Part shown: one piece after another, positions 11,068-23,163 of the stretch
How the letters are laid out: each line of letters opens with the position of its first letter
How positions within the stretch are numbered: the stretch's first letter is position 1
Source of the DNA: Paulinella micropora
Lineage: Eukaryota > Cercozoa > Imbricatea > Euglyphida
Length of the DNA stretch: 64,000 bases
NCBI GenBank assembly: GCA_009731375.1
Contig: BJOX01000086.1
Location: 800,387 to 864,386 of the forward strand
Direction of reading: 5' to 3'
Notes under the pieces: generated by a model
What the model saw: only the letters and a program-made list of their open reading frames with translations
What the model was told of the DNA's origin: nothing
Database searches by the model: none
Program-made: the position numbers and the translations under genes

Positions 11068-11438
11068 AGACTCGGGGAACCGCTCCCTCTCAGAGGGACA
11101 ACCCCCCGACAGCAGGACTTTCTCCAACGTGGACTTTGGGTATGACTATTGTCAGGTTCCCGGTGGTCCGGGGATAGATATTAACAATTAGGTGACTAGA
11201 TTGCCGAACTCCACAAGCTGTGGAGACATAGGCTAGCACCACTGCTTTCGCTCTAAGTATTATTTTGTGCACTGTTGTGCCTGTAGCGCTTTAGTTGATA
11301 TAGTGCAGCTATATAGCCGAACTCCACTGGAGACGTAGGGTAGCTCACTTTGCGCTTTGCTCATTTTTCTAATCTAGTTGTTAGTAGCACGGTATGGTTA
11401 GACACTGACTAGTAAGGGAGTCTAAGTAGGGGGGAGCA
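11068..11438 (+). other. Copia 3' untranslated region and polypurine tract
   Basis: The non-coding 3' region carries a short repeated motif (CCGAACTCCAC ... GGAGAC at about 11203 and 11309). It ends with the polypurine tract AAGTAGGGGGGAG at 11424-11436, which primes plus-strand DNA, directly before the 3' LTR. Confidence 0.75.
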
Positions 11439-11788
11439 TTGGACAATTAAGTAGACCCTTCCTCCTCAGCTATGTCCATATTGCTATTTTATAAGTTAGC
11501 ATTATTCGTTACGGTTAGTAGTATTATTAGTTATTAATACAGTCATTCAGAGTACCTTTTCTGGTACTGGTGGCACTAGCTTTTTACCATTACCATTATT
11601 GCACATATCAGGCCGTTTCGTGTGTCATTTTCTGGAGGTACATCTTTTGTGTGACGTCGTCAGTTAGACTGGCGGGAATTGTTCAGTATTGTTAAATTCT
11701 TTTACGTGGGAAGCAGTTGGCAGGTATGAGGGGGACGCCCCGAGTTCGGGTCGCCGTTTTGCAGAAGTCGCGAGGGTTTTCTCCCAAC
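11439..11788 (+). repeat. 3' LTR of the Copia element
   Basis: About 350 bp, matching the 5' LTR in the same orientation, preceded by the polypurine tract. It lacks a 6-base stretch (TCACGG near 2517 in the 5' LTR). Confidence 0.9.
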
Positions 11789-12304
11789 GCCGCAAATATA
11801 TATTGTATTGTAGGTAAGTCACTTTCCTGTACTGGGAAATATTTTGATGTCAACTGTGATTGACAACCCGCCGCCGTGTCACAGTCACGGTGTATTAATA
11901 CTAAGTAACCAGGTCCAAACTCACTAGTATTCATACCTGTATTATTTATAATAATAATATATACAGTATGCCGCTCAAGCGAGTTAAAATAAACAAAAAA
12001 ATTTCTTTATTGTGACTATGTGATAAATTTATTCAAGATGGATCCCCTCGAGGGGATCTAGTAAACCGACTGCCCCCGTCACGTTGAAGCCAGGGTTGAT
12101 AATAATACTACATGAATAGATCATTACTAGTATATAATATTAATAAAAGAAAGATTATTAATCATATTAATATATAAAATAATAATAATAATAATAAATA
12201 TTAATAATAATAATATTAGTATTAATATTAATCAGGCGGCCCGGGGCGCGGCTGCGGCAGAAGTTTTGAGCATCGGAAAAAAAAATCAATTGACATAAAT
12301 TGAT

Positions 12305-12357
12305 CTGTATAAAACAGTTCGACCTGCTACGGTATAGGGTCGAACCATTTTATACAG
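12305..12357. repeat. Inverted repeat, 20-bp arms
   Basis: The arms 12305-12324 (CTGTATAAAACAGTTCGACC) and 12338-12357 are complementary except at two positions and are separated by 13 bases. It could form a hairpin; the arms share the TTCGAC/GTATAA motif with the adjoining tandem repeat. Confidence 0.8.
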
Positions 12358-12378
12358 GTTGCCGGAACTGTTTATTAC

Positions 12379-12498
12379 ATGTCGAACTTTGTATACATGT
12401 CTAACTTTATATATAGGTTCAACTTTGTATACATGTCTAACTTTTATATAGGTTTAACTTTTTATACAGGTTTAACTGTATATATATATATATAAAAT
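12379..12498. repeat. Degenerate 16-20-bp tandem repeat
   Basis: About six copies of a unit like CATGTCTAACTTTGTATA / GGTTTAACTTTTTATACA, followed by (TA)n. Confidence 0.7.
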
Positions 12499-12832
12499 TT
12501 TTTATGTGTAATTTGAATGTCGACAGTAATAATTATACAATGTTATGGAACGTACGTGATTGTTGTCAGAGTCTATCAGTCTAAGTGTGAAGCTAAAAGA
12601 TTAAAGTATCAACTTCAACAGCAGCTGCACAAGGACGACGAGTCGGACGACGACGAGCGTCACGACGACAACAACCATTATTTTCAATAGTAATTGTCAC
12701 ACAACAACAACAGCGACAACAACTTTTAATACGATGACCAAGCATCGACAACAACAACAAAACAGTCAAAGAAACACTAGAGGAATCGAAGGGAAAACTG
12801 TCACATTTCGTTTTTCATATAATGCGTATAGC

Positions 12833-15800
12833 TTATTCTGTGTCAAAAAGAGAGTAGCTGTTCTCCCTCCGTCGTGTTGGTAATAAAGAAATGTCTTCAA
12901 GGGAAGTCTTCGAGGAAGCAAATGTCGACCTCCAAAAGTCTGAGCAAGTGCTCTTTAAGATGCCATACAAGAAACAACACCCTAGAAAAATAAAACACAA
13001 CAAAAGATGAAGTACAGTGACAGCAGTGATAGCTATATCAGAGTTTACCTGCAGCGACCACCACAACAGCGAACAATATGCCGATCAAATCGCTAACTCC
13101 AAGCACGTACGGATCCGGTACAGTGTGCGAAGGGCACCTATTCATGTAGTCTCGAGGCAACAGCACAGCATCAATAACATGCACCACTCCATTTTGGATC
13201 AATACATCGGGAGCTTTGTCCACTCCAGCACCCGAACGCAAGGTATGTGCGATCCACTTATTGAGATAACGCGTTATGGTGAGGTTTTCACCAGACATAG
13301 TAGGCAATTGTTGTCCTTCCAAAAAATCAACGCTGTACACTACCTGCCCAGTTACCACGTGATTCAGCAACAACCTTGAGAGTTCTTCATCGCTCAAGGA
13401 GTTCAAACAAACTCCTGAATTTGCAAACGCTTCGTCTGTCGGGGCGAAGATAGTCAAGGCGCCCTTTGTCTCCCACATACGTAAAAGATTAGCACGCTCC
13501 AGTGAGTCTTCTAGCAGGCTAAGAGTCTGGACTTTTGAAACGTAGGTAGTGAATACAGGTGGTGGCTTCAGCACTTTGTCGACGATGTGGATGATTCCAT
13601 TCAAAGCCAGCACGTCCGCCTCGCTCACCGTGGATGTAGAGGCCGCCTCACCCGGAACATTCCAGTTCAGCTGCACAGGATGCATGCTCACAGAAGCAGT
13701 CAGCCGCACCACCTGCGGCATGCCAGGCCCTAGATTCACGTAGCCTGCGTCAGTCATCAGCGTCGGCAACAGCTGGTATGCCCCAAAGTCCTTTACTTGA
13801 AATCGAGCCCCTAGCATATGATACTTCAGGATCGCGTTCACAGCCCCAGTATCTGACAGATCGACGCCAGCCGCCGCAAACGCCGCGTTCGTGGGCGCAA
13901 AGAGCTACATGGATTACAAGGATACAAGGCGTAACGGACAGAGGACACCATTGAAGAAAGCAAAGAACCGACAAATAACTGCACATTTGTAATAGGGTAC
14001 AGGAGGAAGGGAGGTGGGGAGAGAGGGTGAGGAGATTAGGGAGGGGGGGGCAAAAGAAGACGCATGGAAGTTGAGTTATAGAATTTCGCAGCAAAGTGTA
14101 CACGCTGCTTCTTGCCCTCAAGTATGCGGAAAGCTGCAAACACGAGTCCTGGAAATTTTGATGAAAAAGCAGCCACGGCATATCAGATCTGTATTTACCC
14201 ACGTTTCAGCTATCCAATCACGAGCACCTGCCACCCCCCCCCCCTCTATCATTTCGCACTGAAGCCCGCTATCCAGTGTGTGTTGCAGCCTTGCACCTTT
14301 CCGAGCTACCCCTTAAATAAAATGCCACTTCTGCGGAGCTACGCTCCAATCAGAACACACTTTTCTGGAGTACCCTCAAACTTCGTTTTCACAAGTTCGG
14401 AACCCCAGAAGGAAGAATTCAGAAGGTTGAACGTACAACAGCCGAACCACCACACAAGTCAAACCAACTTCCACATCGTGCAGACTTGCTCCTCTTGTTT
14501 CTCTTTCGATCACAAACATCGACGAATGAGCAACGCGGTGATGAAGCACAGCATAGGAGAAATGAAAAGCGGAAGCAAAGGCTTCACACAAAACAGGGCT
14601 CAGGGCCGACCGTCAGCTTCCGACCCACGTCTTGCAGAAGTCCCTCCACTGCAGGATCCGCAAAATTACTCACGATCGAGGCCTGCTCCAGCACACAACA
14701 AACATAACAAACTCTCCACCCAACGCCTCATCAAAGACCAGCGTGCTAAGATCGGCATTCTGCTGTAGGTTCGTTGCGATCGATTGGCCTGGGCCAAAGC
14801 GCTCGGGAAAGAGAACTCCATCGATCAAGTGAATTACGCCATTCTGCATCAAGACGTCTGCAACCTTCTTTACTGCGCTTGCGCCCGAAGCAGCCGTCAC
14901 TGTTATTTCAGTCCCTTCCAACGCCTTGATGCTGGCAGCTTCGCCCAGCATCGTCGTAAGCGTCTGCCCGTCCAGAAAGTTGTTGCTGTACACTACCCGA
15001 CCAGCGACCACGTGATTCAACAGCAGCCGCCTCAAGTCCTCATTGCTCAGATCGTCCAAATCGATCCCTAACCTTGCCAAGCCTTCATCTACAGGCGCGA
15101 AAATGGTCAAGGACGGAGTGTTTTTTAGCTGACGCATAAGACCAGTACGCTCCCATGCGGCGATTAGTTTGCTCAGCGTGCCAGTAGCCGCAGCCGCCGC
15201 CGACAAACGCGGAGGAAGTTGCAGCACTTTGTCGACGATATGAATGACTCCGTTCAAAGCCAGCAAGTCTGCCTCGCTCACCGTGGATGTAGACGCAGCC
15301 TCGCCTGGGACATTCCAGTTCAGCTGCACAGGATGCATGCTCACAGAAGCAGTCAGCCGCACCACCTGCGGCATGCCAGGCCCTAGATTCACGTAGCCTG
15401 CGTCAGTCATCAGCGTCGGCAACAGCTGGTATGCCCCAAAGTCCTTTACTTGAAATCGAGCCCCTAGCATATGATACTTCAGGATCGCGTTCACAGCCCT
15501 AGCATCTGACAGATCGACGCCAGCCGCCGCAAACGCCGCGTTCGTGGGCGCAAAGAGCTACATGGATTACAAGGATCAAGGCGTAAACAAGCAGAGCGTA
15601 CGATATGATGTGGACAGAGGACATGATCGAAGAAAGCATAGTTTTTGCTTTATATGTACCCTTTTACGAGTACGCAATACTTTGTATACTTGTCTGTTCT
15701 TATGAGTCAAGCACAAACCTATAAAAAGTCTCAAGCTACAAACATTTCTCACGAATCTGACTCAGTCGCATCAACTTCTTGTTCCTCATTCGGCAGTTAG

Positions 15801-17657
15801 CGACGGGTACATGCAAATCGGGAACATAGACAGGACTACGAAGCAAACAATTCCTCAATATTGCTGAGGTGTGTGTGTGTGTGCTTTTGTTTTCGAAATG
15901 ATTTAAGTTGTGCCTCACGTCTCAGGTGCGGTACAATAATTTGAAGCGGGTGGTATTGGCAGTGCTAGTCAATCTGTTTACACAGCAAGCACTGCCTGGG
16001 AAGGCTCAGCTCACACGGGAATGAACGCATCTGCAGGGAGCTAGAGAGGTCGGGTTTGTAGTAACCCAGCACATTTAGGCACATTACCCTTCAATAGCAG
16101 GAAGAACAGAGAGAAATGAAAGAAAAAGAACAGAAGAAAATGAAAACGATGTGACGGCCAAGAAGACACAAATCCTACCATCACTTTCTGGGAGATAAAA
16201 CATTTCAGACACAGATAAGAGGGGAGGGCACAAAAAAAGGAAATAAAAACTGAGTCAAACCAACTTCCACATCGTGCAGACTTGTCCTCTTGTTTCTTTT
16301 TCGGTCACAAACATCGACGAATGAGCAACGCGGTGATGAAGCACAACATAGGAGAAATGAAAAGCGGAAGCAAAGGCTTCACACAAAACAGGGCTCAGGG
16401 CCGACCGTCAGCTTCCGACCCACGTCTTGCAGAAGTCTCTTCACTGCAGGATCCGCAAAATTACGCACGATCGAGGCCTGCTCCAGCACACAACAAACAT
16501 AACAAACTCTCCACCCAACGCCTCATCAAAGACCAGCGTGCTAAGATCGGCATTCTGCTGTAGGTTCGTTACGATCGATTGGCCTGGGCCAAAGCGCTCG
16601 GGAAAGAGAACTCCATCGATCAAGTGAATTACGCCATTCTGCATCAAGACGTCTGCAACCTTCTTTACTGCGCTTGCGCCCGAAGCAGCCGTCACTGTTA
16701 TTTCAGTCCCTTCCAACGCCTTGATGCTGGCAGCTTCGCCCAGCATCGTCGTAAGCGTCTGCCCGTCCAGAAAGTTGTTGCTGTACACTACCCGACCAGC
16801 GACCACGTGATTCAACAGCAGCCGCCTCAAGTCCTCATTGCTCAGATCGTCCAAATCGATCCCTAACCTTGCCAAGCCTCCATCCACAAGCGCGAAAATG
16901 GTCAAGGACGGAGTGGCTTCCAGCTCATGTGTGAGACCAGTACGCTCCCATGCGGCGATTAGTTTGCTTAGAGTGCCAGTAGCCGCAGCCGCCGCCGACA
17001 AACGCGGAGGAAGTTGCAGCACTTTGTCGACGATATGAATGACTCCGTTCAAAGCCAGCACGTCTGCCTCGCTCACCGTGGATGTAGACGCCGCCTCGCC
17101 TGGGACATTCCAGTTCAGCTGCACAGGATGCATGCTCACAGAAGCAGTCAGCCGCACCACCTGCGGCATGCCAGGCCCTAGATTCACGTAGCCTGCGTCA
17201 GTCATCAGCGTCGGCAACAGCTGGTATGCCCCAAAGTTTTCTGACAGAAATTGAGTCCCTAGCATATGATACTTCAGGATCGCGTTCACAGCCCTAGCAT
17301 CTGACAGATCGACGCCAGCCGCCGCAAACGCCGCGTTCGTGGGCGCAAAGAGCTACATGGATTACAAGGATACAAGGCGTAAACAAGCAGAGCTTACGAT
17401 ATTATGCGGACAGAGGACACGATTGAAAAAAACATAGGAACGGACAAAGTATTGCGTACTTGTAAAAAGGGTACGTGTAAAGCAAAAACTAGGAGGCAGG
17501 CACATAGCTTTAAGTCCCAAGCTATGATTGTTTCTCATGAATCTTACTCATTCGCATCGTCCTCTTCATTATAATTGGGCAACACAAAGAAATAAATATT
17601 TTCGCCCGAGAAGATACAACACTACAATCACTTCTGCAGGCGAAAAGATTTATAAAG

Positions 17658-17688
<31 letters not shown>

Positions 17689-20600
17689 AGAGAAGAGAAG
17701 AGAAGAGAAAAAAAAACTAAGTCTATCCTACTTCAAAGCAAAGTGTACACGCTACTTCTTGTCCTTAAGTACGCGCAAAGCTGCAAAACGCGAGTCCTGG
17801 AGGTTGAACAATGAGCAACGCGGTGATGAAGCACAGCATAGGAGAAATGAAAAGCGGAAGCAAAGGCTTCACATAAAACAGGCGCTCAGGGCTGACCGTC
17901 AGCTTCCGACCCACGTCTTGCAGAAGTCCCTCCACTGCAGGATCCGCAAAATTACTCACGATCGAGGCCTGCTCCAGCACACAACAAACATAACAAACTC
18001 TCCACCCAACGCCTCATCAAAGACCAGCGTGCTAAGATCGGCATTCTGCTGTAGGTTCGTTGCGATCGATTGGCCTGGGCCAAAGCGCTCGGGAAAGAGA
18101 ACTCCATCGATCAAGTGAATTACGCCATTCTGCATCAAGACGTCTGCAACCTTCTTTACTGCGCTTGCGCCCGAAGCAGCCGTCACTGTTATTTCAGTCC
18201 CTTCCAACACCTTGATGCTGGCAGCTTCGCCCAGCATCGTCGTAAGCGTCTGCCCGTCCAGAAAGTTGTTGCTGTACACTACCCGACCAGCGACCACGTG
18301 ATTCAACAGCAGCCGCCTCAAGTCCTCATTGCTCAGATCGTCCAAATCGATCCCTAACCTTGCCAAGCCTCCATCCACAAGCGCGAAAATGGTCAAGGAC
18401 GGAGTGGCTTCCAGCTCATGTGTGAGACCAGTACGCTCCCATGCGGCGATTAGTTTGCTTAGAGTGCCAGTAGCCGCAGCCGCCGCCGACAAACGCGGAG
18501 GAAGTTGCAGCACTTTGTCGACGATATGAATGACTCCGTTCAAAGCCAGCAAGTCTGCCTCGCTCACCGTGGATGTAGACGCCGCCTCGCCTGGGACATT
18601 CCAGTTCAGCTGCACAGGATGCATGCTCACAGAAGCAGTCAGCCGCACCACCTGCGGCATGCCAGGCCCTAGATTCACGTAGCCTGCGTCAGTCATCAGC
18701 GTCGGCAACAGCTGGTATGCCCCAAAGTTTTCTGACAGAAATTGAGTCCCTAGCATATGATACTTCAGTATCGCGTTCACAGCCCCAGAATCTGACAGAT
18801 CGACGCCAGCCGCCTCAAACGCCGCGTTCGTGGGCGCAAAGAGCTACATGGATTACAAGGATACAAGGCGTAAACAAGCAGAGCTTACGGGATGATGTGG
18901 ACAGAGGACACGATCGAAGAAAGCATAAGAACAGACAAAGAACTGCGTCTTGTAAAAGAGTACATGTAAAGCAGAAACTAGGAGCCAGGCACGTATATAT
19001 AAGAAGTCCCAAGCTACGAACGTTTCTCACTTATCTAAGTCATATCGGGGATACAAGCCTGAAACTAGTGAGAAAAAGATTTTTTTTCACATTACTGAGG
19101 CGTGTCTGTGTCTGTGTCTGCGCCCCGAGTCTCAGGTCCAGTGCAATAATTTGCGGCGGGTGATATTGGCTATTCTAGTCAATTTATTTATCGCAGAGAA
19201 GCCCAGCCCACATGGGGAAAAAGAGATACACTCTCTGCGCCATACTGTGACAGGCTCAGCTTGAAGGGAAAAAAGAAGAAAACACAAAGAGAGAGGGAGA
19301 AGGGGGGGGGGGGGGGAAAAAAAAACCCCAGGGNNNNNNNNNNNNNNNNNNNNNNNNNNNNNNNNNNNNNNNNNNNNNNNNNNNNNNNNNNNNNNNNNNN
19401 NNNNNNNNNNNNNNNNNNNNNNNNNNNNNNNNNNNNNNNNNNNNNNNNNNNNNNNNNNNNNNNNNNNNNNNNNNNNNNNNNNNNNNNNNNNNNNNNNNNN
19501 NNNNNNNNNNNNNNNNNNNNNNNNNNNNNNNNNNNNNNNNNNNNNNNNNNNNNNNNNNNNNNNNNNNNNNNNNNNNNNNNNNNNNNNNNNNNNNNNNNNN
19601 NNNNNNNNNNNNNNNNNNNNNNNNNNNNNNNNNNNNNNNNNNNNNNNNNNNNNNNNNNNNNNNNNNNNNNNNNNNNNNNNNNNNNNNNNNNNNNNNNNNN
19701 NNNNNNNNNNNNNNNNNNNNNNNNNNNNNNNNNNNNNNNNNNNNNNNNNNNNNNNNNNNNNNNNNNNNNNNNNNNNNNNNNNNNNNNNNNNNNNNNNNNN
19801 NNNNNNNNNNNNNNNNNNNNNNNNNNNNNNNNNNNNNNNNNNNNNNNNNNNNNNNNNNNNNNNNNNNNNNNNNNNNNNNNNNNNNNNNNNNNNNNNNNNN
19901 NNNNNNNNNNNNNNNNNNNNNNNNNNNNNNNNNNNNNNNNNNNNNNNNNNNNNNNNNNNNNNNNNNNNNNNNNNNNNNNNNNNNNNNNNNNNNNNNNNNN
20001 NNNNNNNNNNNNNNNNNNNNNNNNNNNNNNNNNNNNNNNNNNNNNNNNNNNNNNNNNNNNNNNNNNNNNNNNNNNNNNNNNNNNNNNNNNNNNNNNNNNN
20101 NNNNNNNNNNNNNNNNNNNNNNNNNNNNNNNNNNNNNNNNNNNNNNNNNNNNNNNNNNNNNNNNNNNNNNNNNNNNNNNNNNNNNNNNNNNNNNNNNNNN
20201 NNNNNNNNNNNNNNNNNNNNNNNNNNNNNNNNNNNNNNNNNNNNNNNNNNNNNNNNNNNNNNNNNNNNNNNNNNNNNNNNNNNNNNNNNNNNNNNCTATC
20301 ATTTCGCACTGAAGCCCGCTATCCAGTGTGTGTTGCAGCCTTGCACCTTTCCGAGCTACCCCTTAAATAAAATGCCACTTCTGCGGAGCTACGCTCCAAT
20401 CAGAACACACTTTTCTGGAGTACCCTCAAACTTCGTTTTCACAAGTTCGGAACCCCAGAAGGAAGAATTCAGAAGGTTGAACGTACAACAGCCGAACCAC
20501 CACACAAGTCAAACCAACTTCCACATCGTGCAGACTTGCTCCTCTTGTTTCTCTTTCGGTCACAAACATCGACGAACGAGCAACGCGGTGATGAAGCACA

Positions 20601-21986
20601 GCATAGGAGAAATGAAAAGCGGAAGCAAAGGCTTCACACAAAACAGGGCTCAGGGCCGACCGTCAGCTTCCGACCCACGTCTTGCAGAAGTCCCTCCACT
20701 GCAGGATCCGCAAAATTACTCACGATCGAGGCCTGCTCCAGCACACAACAAACATAACAAACTCTCCACCCAACGCCTCATCAAAGACCAGCGTGCTAAG
20801 ATCGGCATTCTGCTGTAGGTTCGTTGCGATCGATTGGCCTGGGCCAAAGCGCTCGGGAAAGAGAACTCCATCGATCAAGTGAATTACGCCATTCTGCATC
20901 AAGACGTCTGAAACCTTCTTTACTGCGCTTGCGCCCGAAGCAGCCGTCACTGTTATTTCAGTCCCTTCCAGCGCCTTGATGCTGGCAGCTTCGCCCAGCA
21001 TCGTCGTAAGCGTCTGCCCGTCCAGAAAGTTGTTGCTGTACACTACCCGACCAGCGACCACGTGATTCAACAGCAGCCGCCTCAAGTCTTCATTGCTCAG
21101 ATCGTCCAAATCGATCCCTAACCTTGCCAAGCCTCCATCCACAGGCGCGAAAATGGTCAAGGACGGAGTGGCTTCCAGCTCATATGTGAGACCAGTACGC
21201 TCCCATGCGGCGATTAGTTTGCTTAGAGTGCCAGCAGCCGCAGCCGCCGCCGACAAACGCGGAGGAAGTTGCAGCACTTTGTCGACGATATGAATGACTC
21301 CGTTCAAAGCCAGCACGTCCGCCTCGCTCACCGTGGATGTAGACGCCGCCTCGCCTGGGACATTCCAGTTCAGTCGCCAGGTTTGTTCACCATCCTCTCT
21401 GGTGAGGCGCAGCACTTGCGCCTTATCAGATCCTAGGTTGACGTATCCGACATCGGTCATGAGCGTCGGTACGAGATGGTTAGAGTCAACATCAGAAGAG
21501 AGAAGTAATCGATCAAGAATGTGATACTTAAGGATCGCATTCACAGTTGCCGAGTTGGACGAATCGATTCTCGCTTCTGCAAACGCTGCATTTGTTGGAG
21601 CAAAGATCTAGCATCACGCCAAATTAACAGACAGGATCTGTTCAAAAAAATAGTGTCTGTTCGATGGGTGGAGTGAGGGCAAGGAAAACAAAAAGAACAA
21701 TAACAGAATAAAACGGGAAAGTCTTGTTCATACAATCCCTCTCTTCAACCTTCTGTAACAACCGAATCTTGCTTGCACTTACCGACTACACTCAAGCACA
21801 GGTATCATGATTTGCAAGTTGCATGCATTTGTGTGAATTCTGACATTTTCCCTTGGACTCCGTAGTGATTTTGTTGTGAGAATCAGGTAGCAGCAACACA
21901 GGTGGATGGAGGCGAACCGTCACATTGGGCCTTTGGCTCAGCATGGTGGCAAGGGCAGGGTCTGCCAGCGTAACCAGTATAGCGTC
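12833..21986 (-). CDS. Multi-domain fasciclin (FAS1) membrane protein, 5' end missing
   Basis: Exons in coding order: 21986-21918, 21607-20789, 20732-20661, 18843-18025, 17968-17897, 17352-16534, 16477-16406, 15557-14739, 14682-14611, 13904-13049, 12981-12833. All joins keep frame and give 1545 residues. Each large exon carries the end of one FAS1 domain, a whole FAS1 domain and the start of the next; each 72-base exon supplies the link to the next H1 motif, e.g. KLT joined to LFAPTNAAF. Visible signatures are FAPTNAAF (H1) and LLLNHVVAGRVVYS (H2), about ten domains in all. The last exons add a membrane helix (LIGILFAVVVVAAGGCCFLYG) and a short tail, giving a type I membrane protein with an extracellular adhesion region. 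FAS1 proteins act in cell adhesion and matrix binding. Start codon and signal peptide are not visible; the 22027 gap cuts the gene. Confidence 0.85.
14611..21607 (-). repeat. Tandemly duplicated FAS1 exon modules
   Basis: Modules starting at 21607, 18843, 17352 and 15557 each consist of an 819-base exon, a 56-base intron, a 72-base exon and a longer intron. The three middle modules are almost identical at the protein level; the first differs in its opening 60 codons. A fifth, more diverged exon (13904-13049) ends the protein. Intron DNA is duplicated too: 14246-14610 nearly equals 20296-20660. This points to repeated unequal exchange or gene conversion. Confidence 0.85.
19334..20295. other. 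Assembly gap (962 N)
   Basis: It lies inside the fasciclin intron between the exons ending at 20661 and starting at 18843, flanked by homopolymer runs. A further module could be hidden or collapsed here. Confidence 1.
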
Positions 21987-22026
21987 CTGAGGATGTGATC
22001 AACACATATTTGCTTGTTACATTAAG

Positions 22027-22544
22027 NNNNNNNNNNNNNNNNNNNNNNNNNNNNNNNNNNNNNNNNNNNNNNNNNNNNNNNNNNNNNNNNNNNNNNNNNN
22101 NNNNNNNNNNNNNNNNNNNNNNNNNNNNNNNNNNNNNNNNNNNNNNNNNNNNNNNNNNNNNNNNNNNNNNNNNNNNNNNNNNNNNNNNNNNNNNNNNNNN
22201 NNNNNNNNNNNNNNNNNNNNNNNNNNNNNNNNNNNNNNNNNNNNNNNNNNNNNNNNNNNNNNNNNNNNNNNNNNNNNNNNNNNNNNNNNNNNNNNNNNNN
22301 NNNNNNNNNNNNNNNNNNNNNNNNNNNNNNNNNNNNNNNNNNNNNNNNNNNNNNNNNNNNNNNNNNNNNNNNNNNNNNNNNNNNNNNNNNNNNNNNNNNN
22401 NNNNNNNNNNNNNNNNNNNNNNNNNNNNNNNNNNNNNNNNNNNNNNNNNNNNNNNNNNNNNNNNNNNNNNNNNNNNNNNNNNNNNNNNNNNNNNNNNNNN
22501 NNNNNNNNNNNNNNNNNNNNNNNNNNNNNNNNNNNNNNNNNNNN
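22027..22544. other. Assembly gap (518 N)
   Basis: It removes the 5' part of the fasciclin gene and abuts a long TA/GA simple repeat. Confidence 1.
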
Positions 22545-22563
22545 TATATATATGTATATATAT

Positions 22564-22607
<44 letters not shown>

Positions 22608-22663
22608 GGGAGAGAGGGAGGGGGGAGGGAGGGGGGAGGGAGAGGGAGGGAGGGAGAGGGAGG

Positions 22664-22705
<42 letters not shown>

Positions 22706-22744
22706 CAAGCGAGAGAGAGAGAGAGAGAGAGAGCGCGAGCGAGC

Positions 22745-22803
<59 letters not shown>

Positions 22804-22897
22804 TGGAGAGAGAGATGGAGAGAGAGGGAGGGAGGGAGGGAGGAAGAGGGAGGGATATATATATATGTATAATGTATATGTATGTATGCATATACAT

Positions 22898-22929
<32 letters not shown>

Positions 22930-22961
22930 CTATACATGTATATATATATAGAGAGAGAGAG

Positions 22962-23024
<63 letters not shown>

Positions 23025-23029
23025 GGTGC

Positions 23030-23068
<39 letters not shown>

Positions 23069-23163
23069 TGTCGCAACTTCAACCAAGACGAACGGATGAA
23101 GGGAGGAAGAAGAAGAAGAAGAAGAAGAAGAAGAAGAAGAAGAAGAAGAAGAAGAAGAAGAAC
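22545..23163. repeat. Compound simple repeat (TA, GA, GATA, GAA)
   Basis: In order: (TA)n, (GA)n with GGGA interruptions (22568-22850), TATG/TATA, (GATA)n (22900-22930), (GA)n (22950-23070) and (GAA)n (23108-23162). Reading frames here encode only Arg-Glu or Ser-Leu runs and are not genes. Confidence 0.95.

Larger units (their letters stand above)
2437..11788 (+). mobile_element. Ty1/Copia LTR retrotransposon, decayed
   Basis: Both LTRs, a primer-binding site, gag, protease, integrase, reverse transcriptase, RNase H and a polypurine tract are present in Copia order (integrase before RT). The 9.35-kb length is large for Copia, mostly because of a 1.1-kb leader and a 1.6-kb region between gag and protease. 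Every coding domain is broken by stops or frameshifts. The LTRs differ at roughly twenty positions plus one 6-base gap over 350 bp, so the insertion is not recent. No clean target-site duplication is seen: GCAGCACA lies on the left and GCCGCAAA on the right. Confidence 0.95.
11789..12832. other. AT-rich spacer downstream of the fasciclin gene
   Basis: No coding frame is supported. It holds a perfect 18-bp palindrome (12041-12058), AT-rich TAATAA tracts (12110-12235), a hairpin and a tandem repeat (listed separately), and CAA/GAC-rich sequence (12640-12770). The 3' untranslated region of the minus-strand fasciclin gene should lie at its right end. Confidence 0.6.

Noticed and set aside
2425-11795. 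Target-site duplication for the Copia element
   Set aside because: Left and right flanks share only GC-GCA with one mismatch and not at the LTR edges; not convincing.
19188-20370. Long frames running through N stretches
   Set aside because: They exist only because gaps contain no stop codons; same at 21995-23167 and 53760-54566.
13549-21524. Plus-strand frames of 60-95 codons repeated across 13.5-21.5 kb
   Set aside because: They are antisense shadows of the duplicated fasciclin exons.
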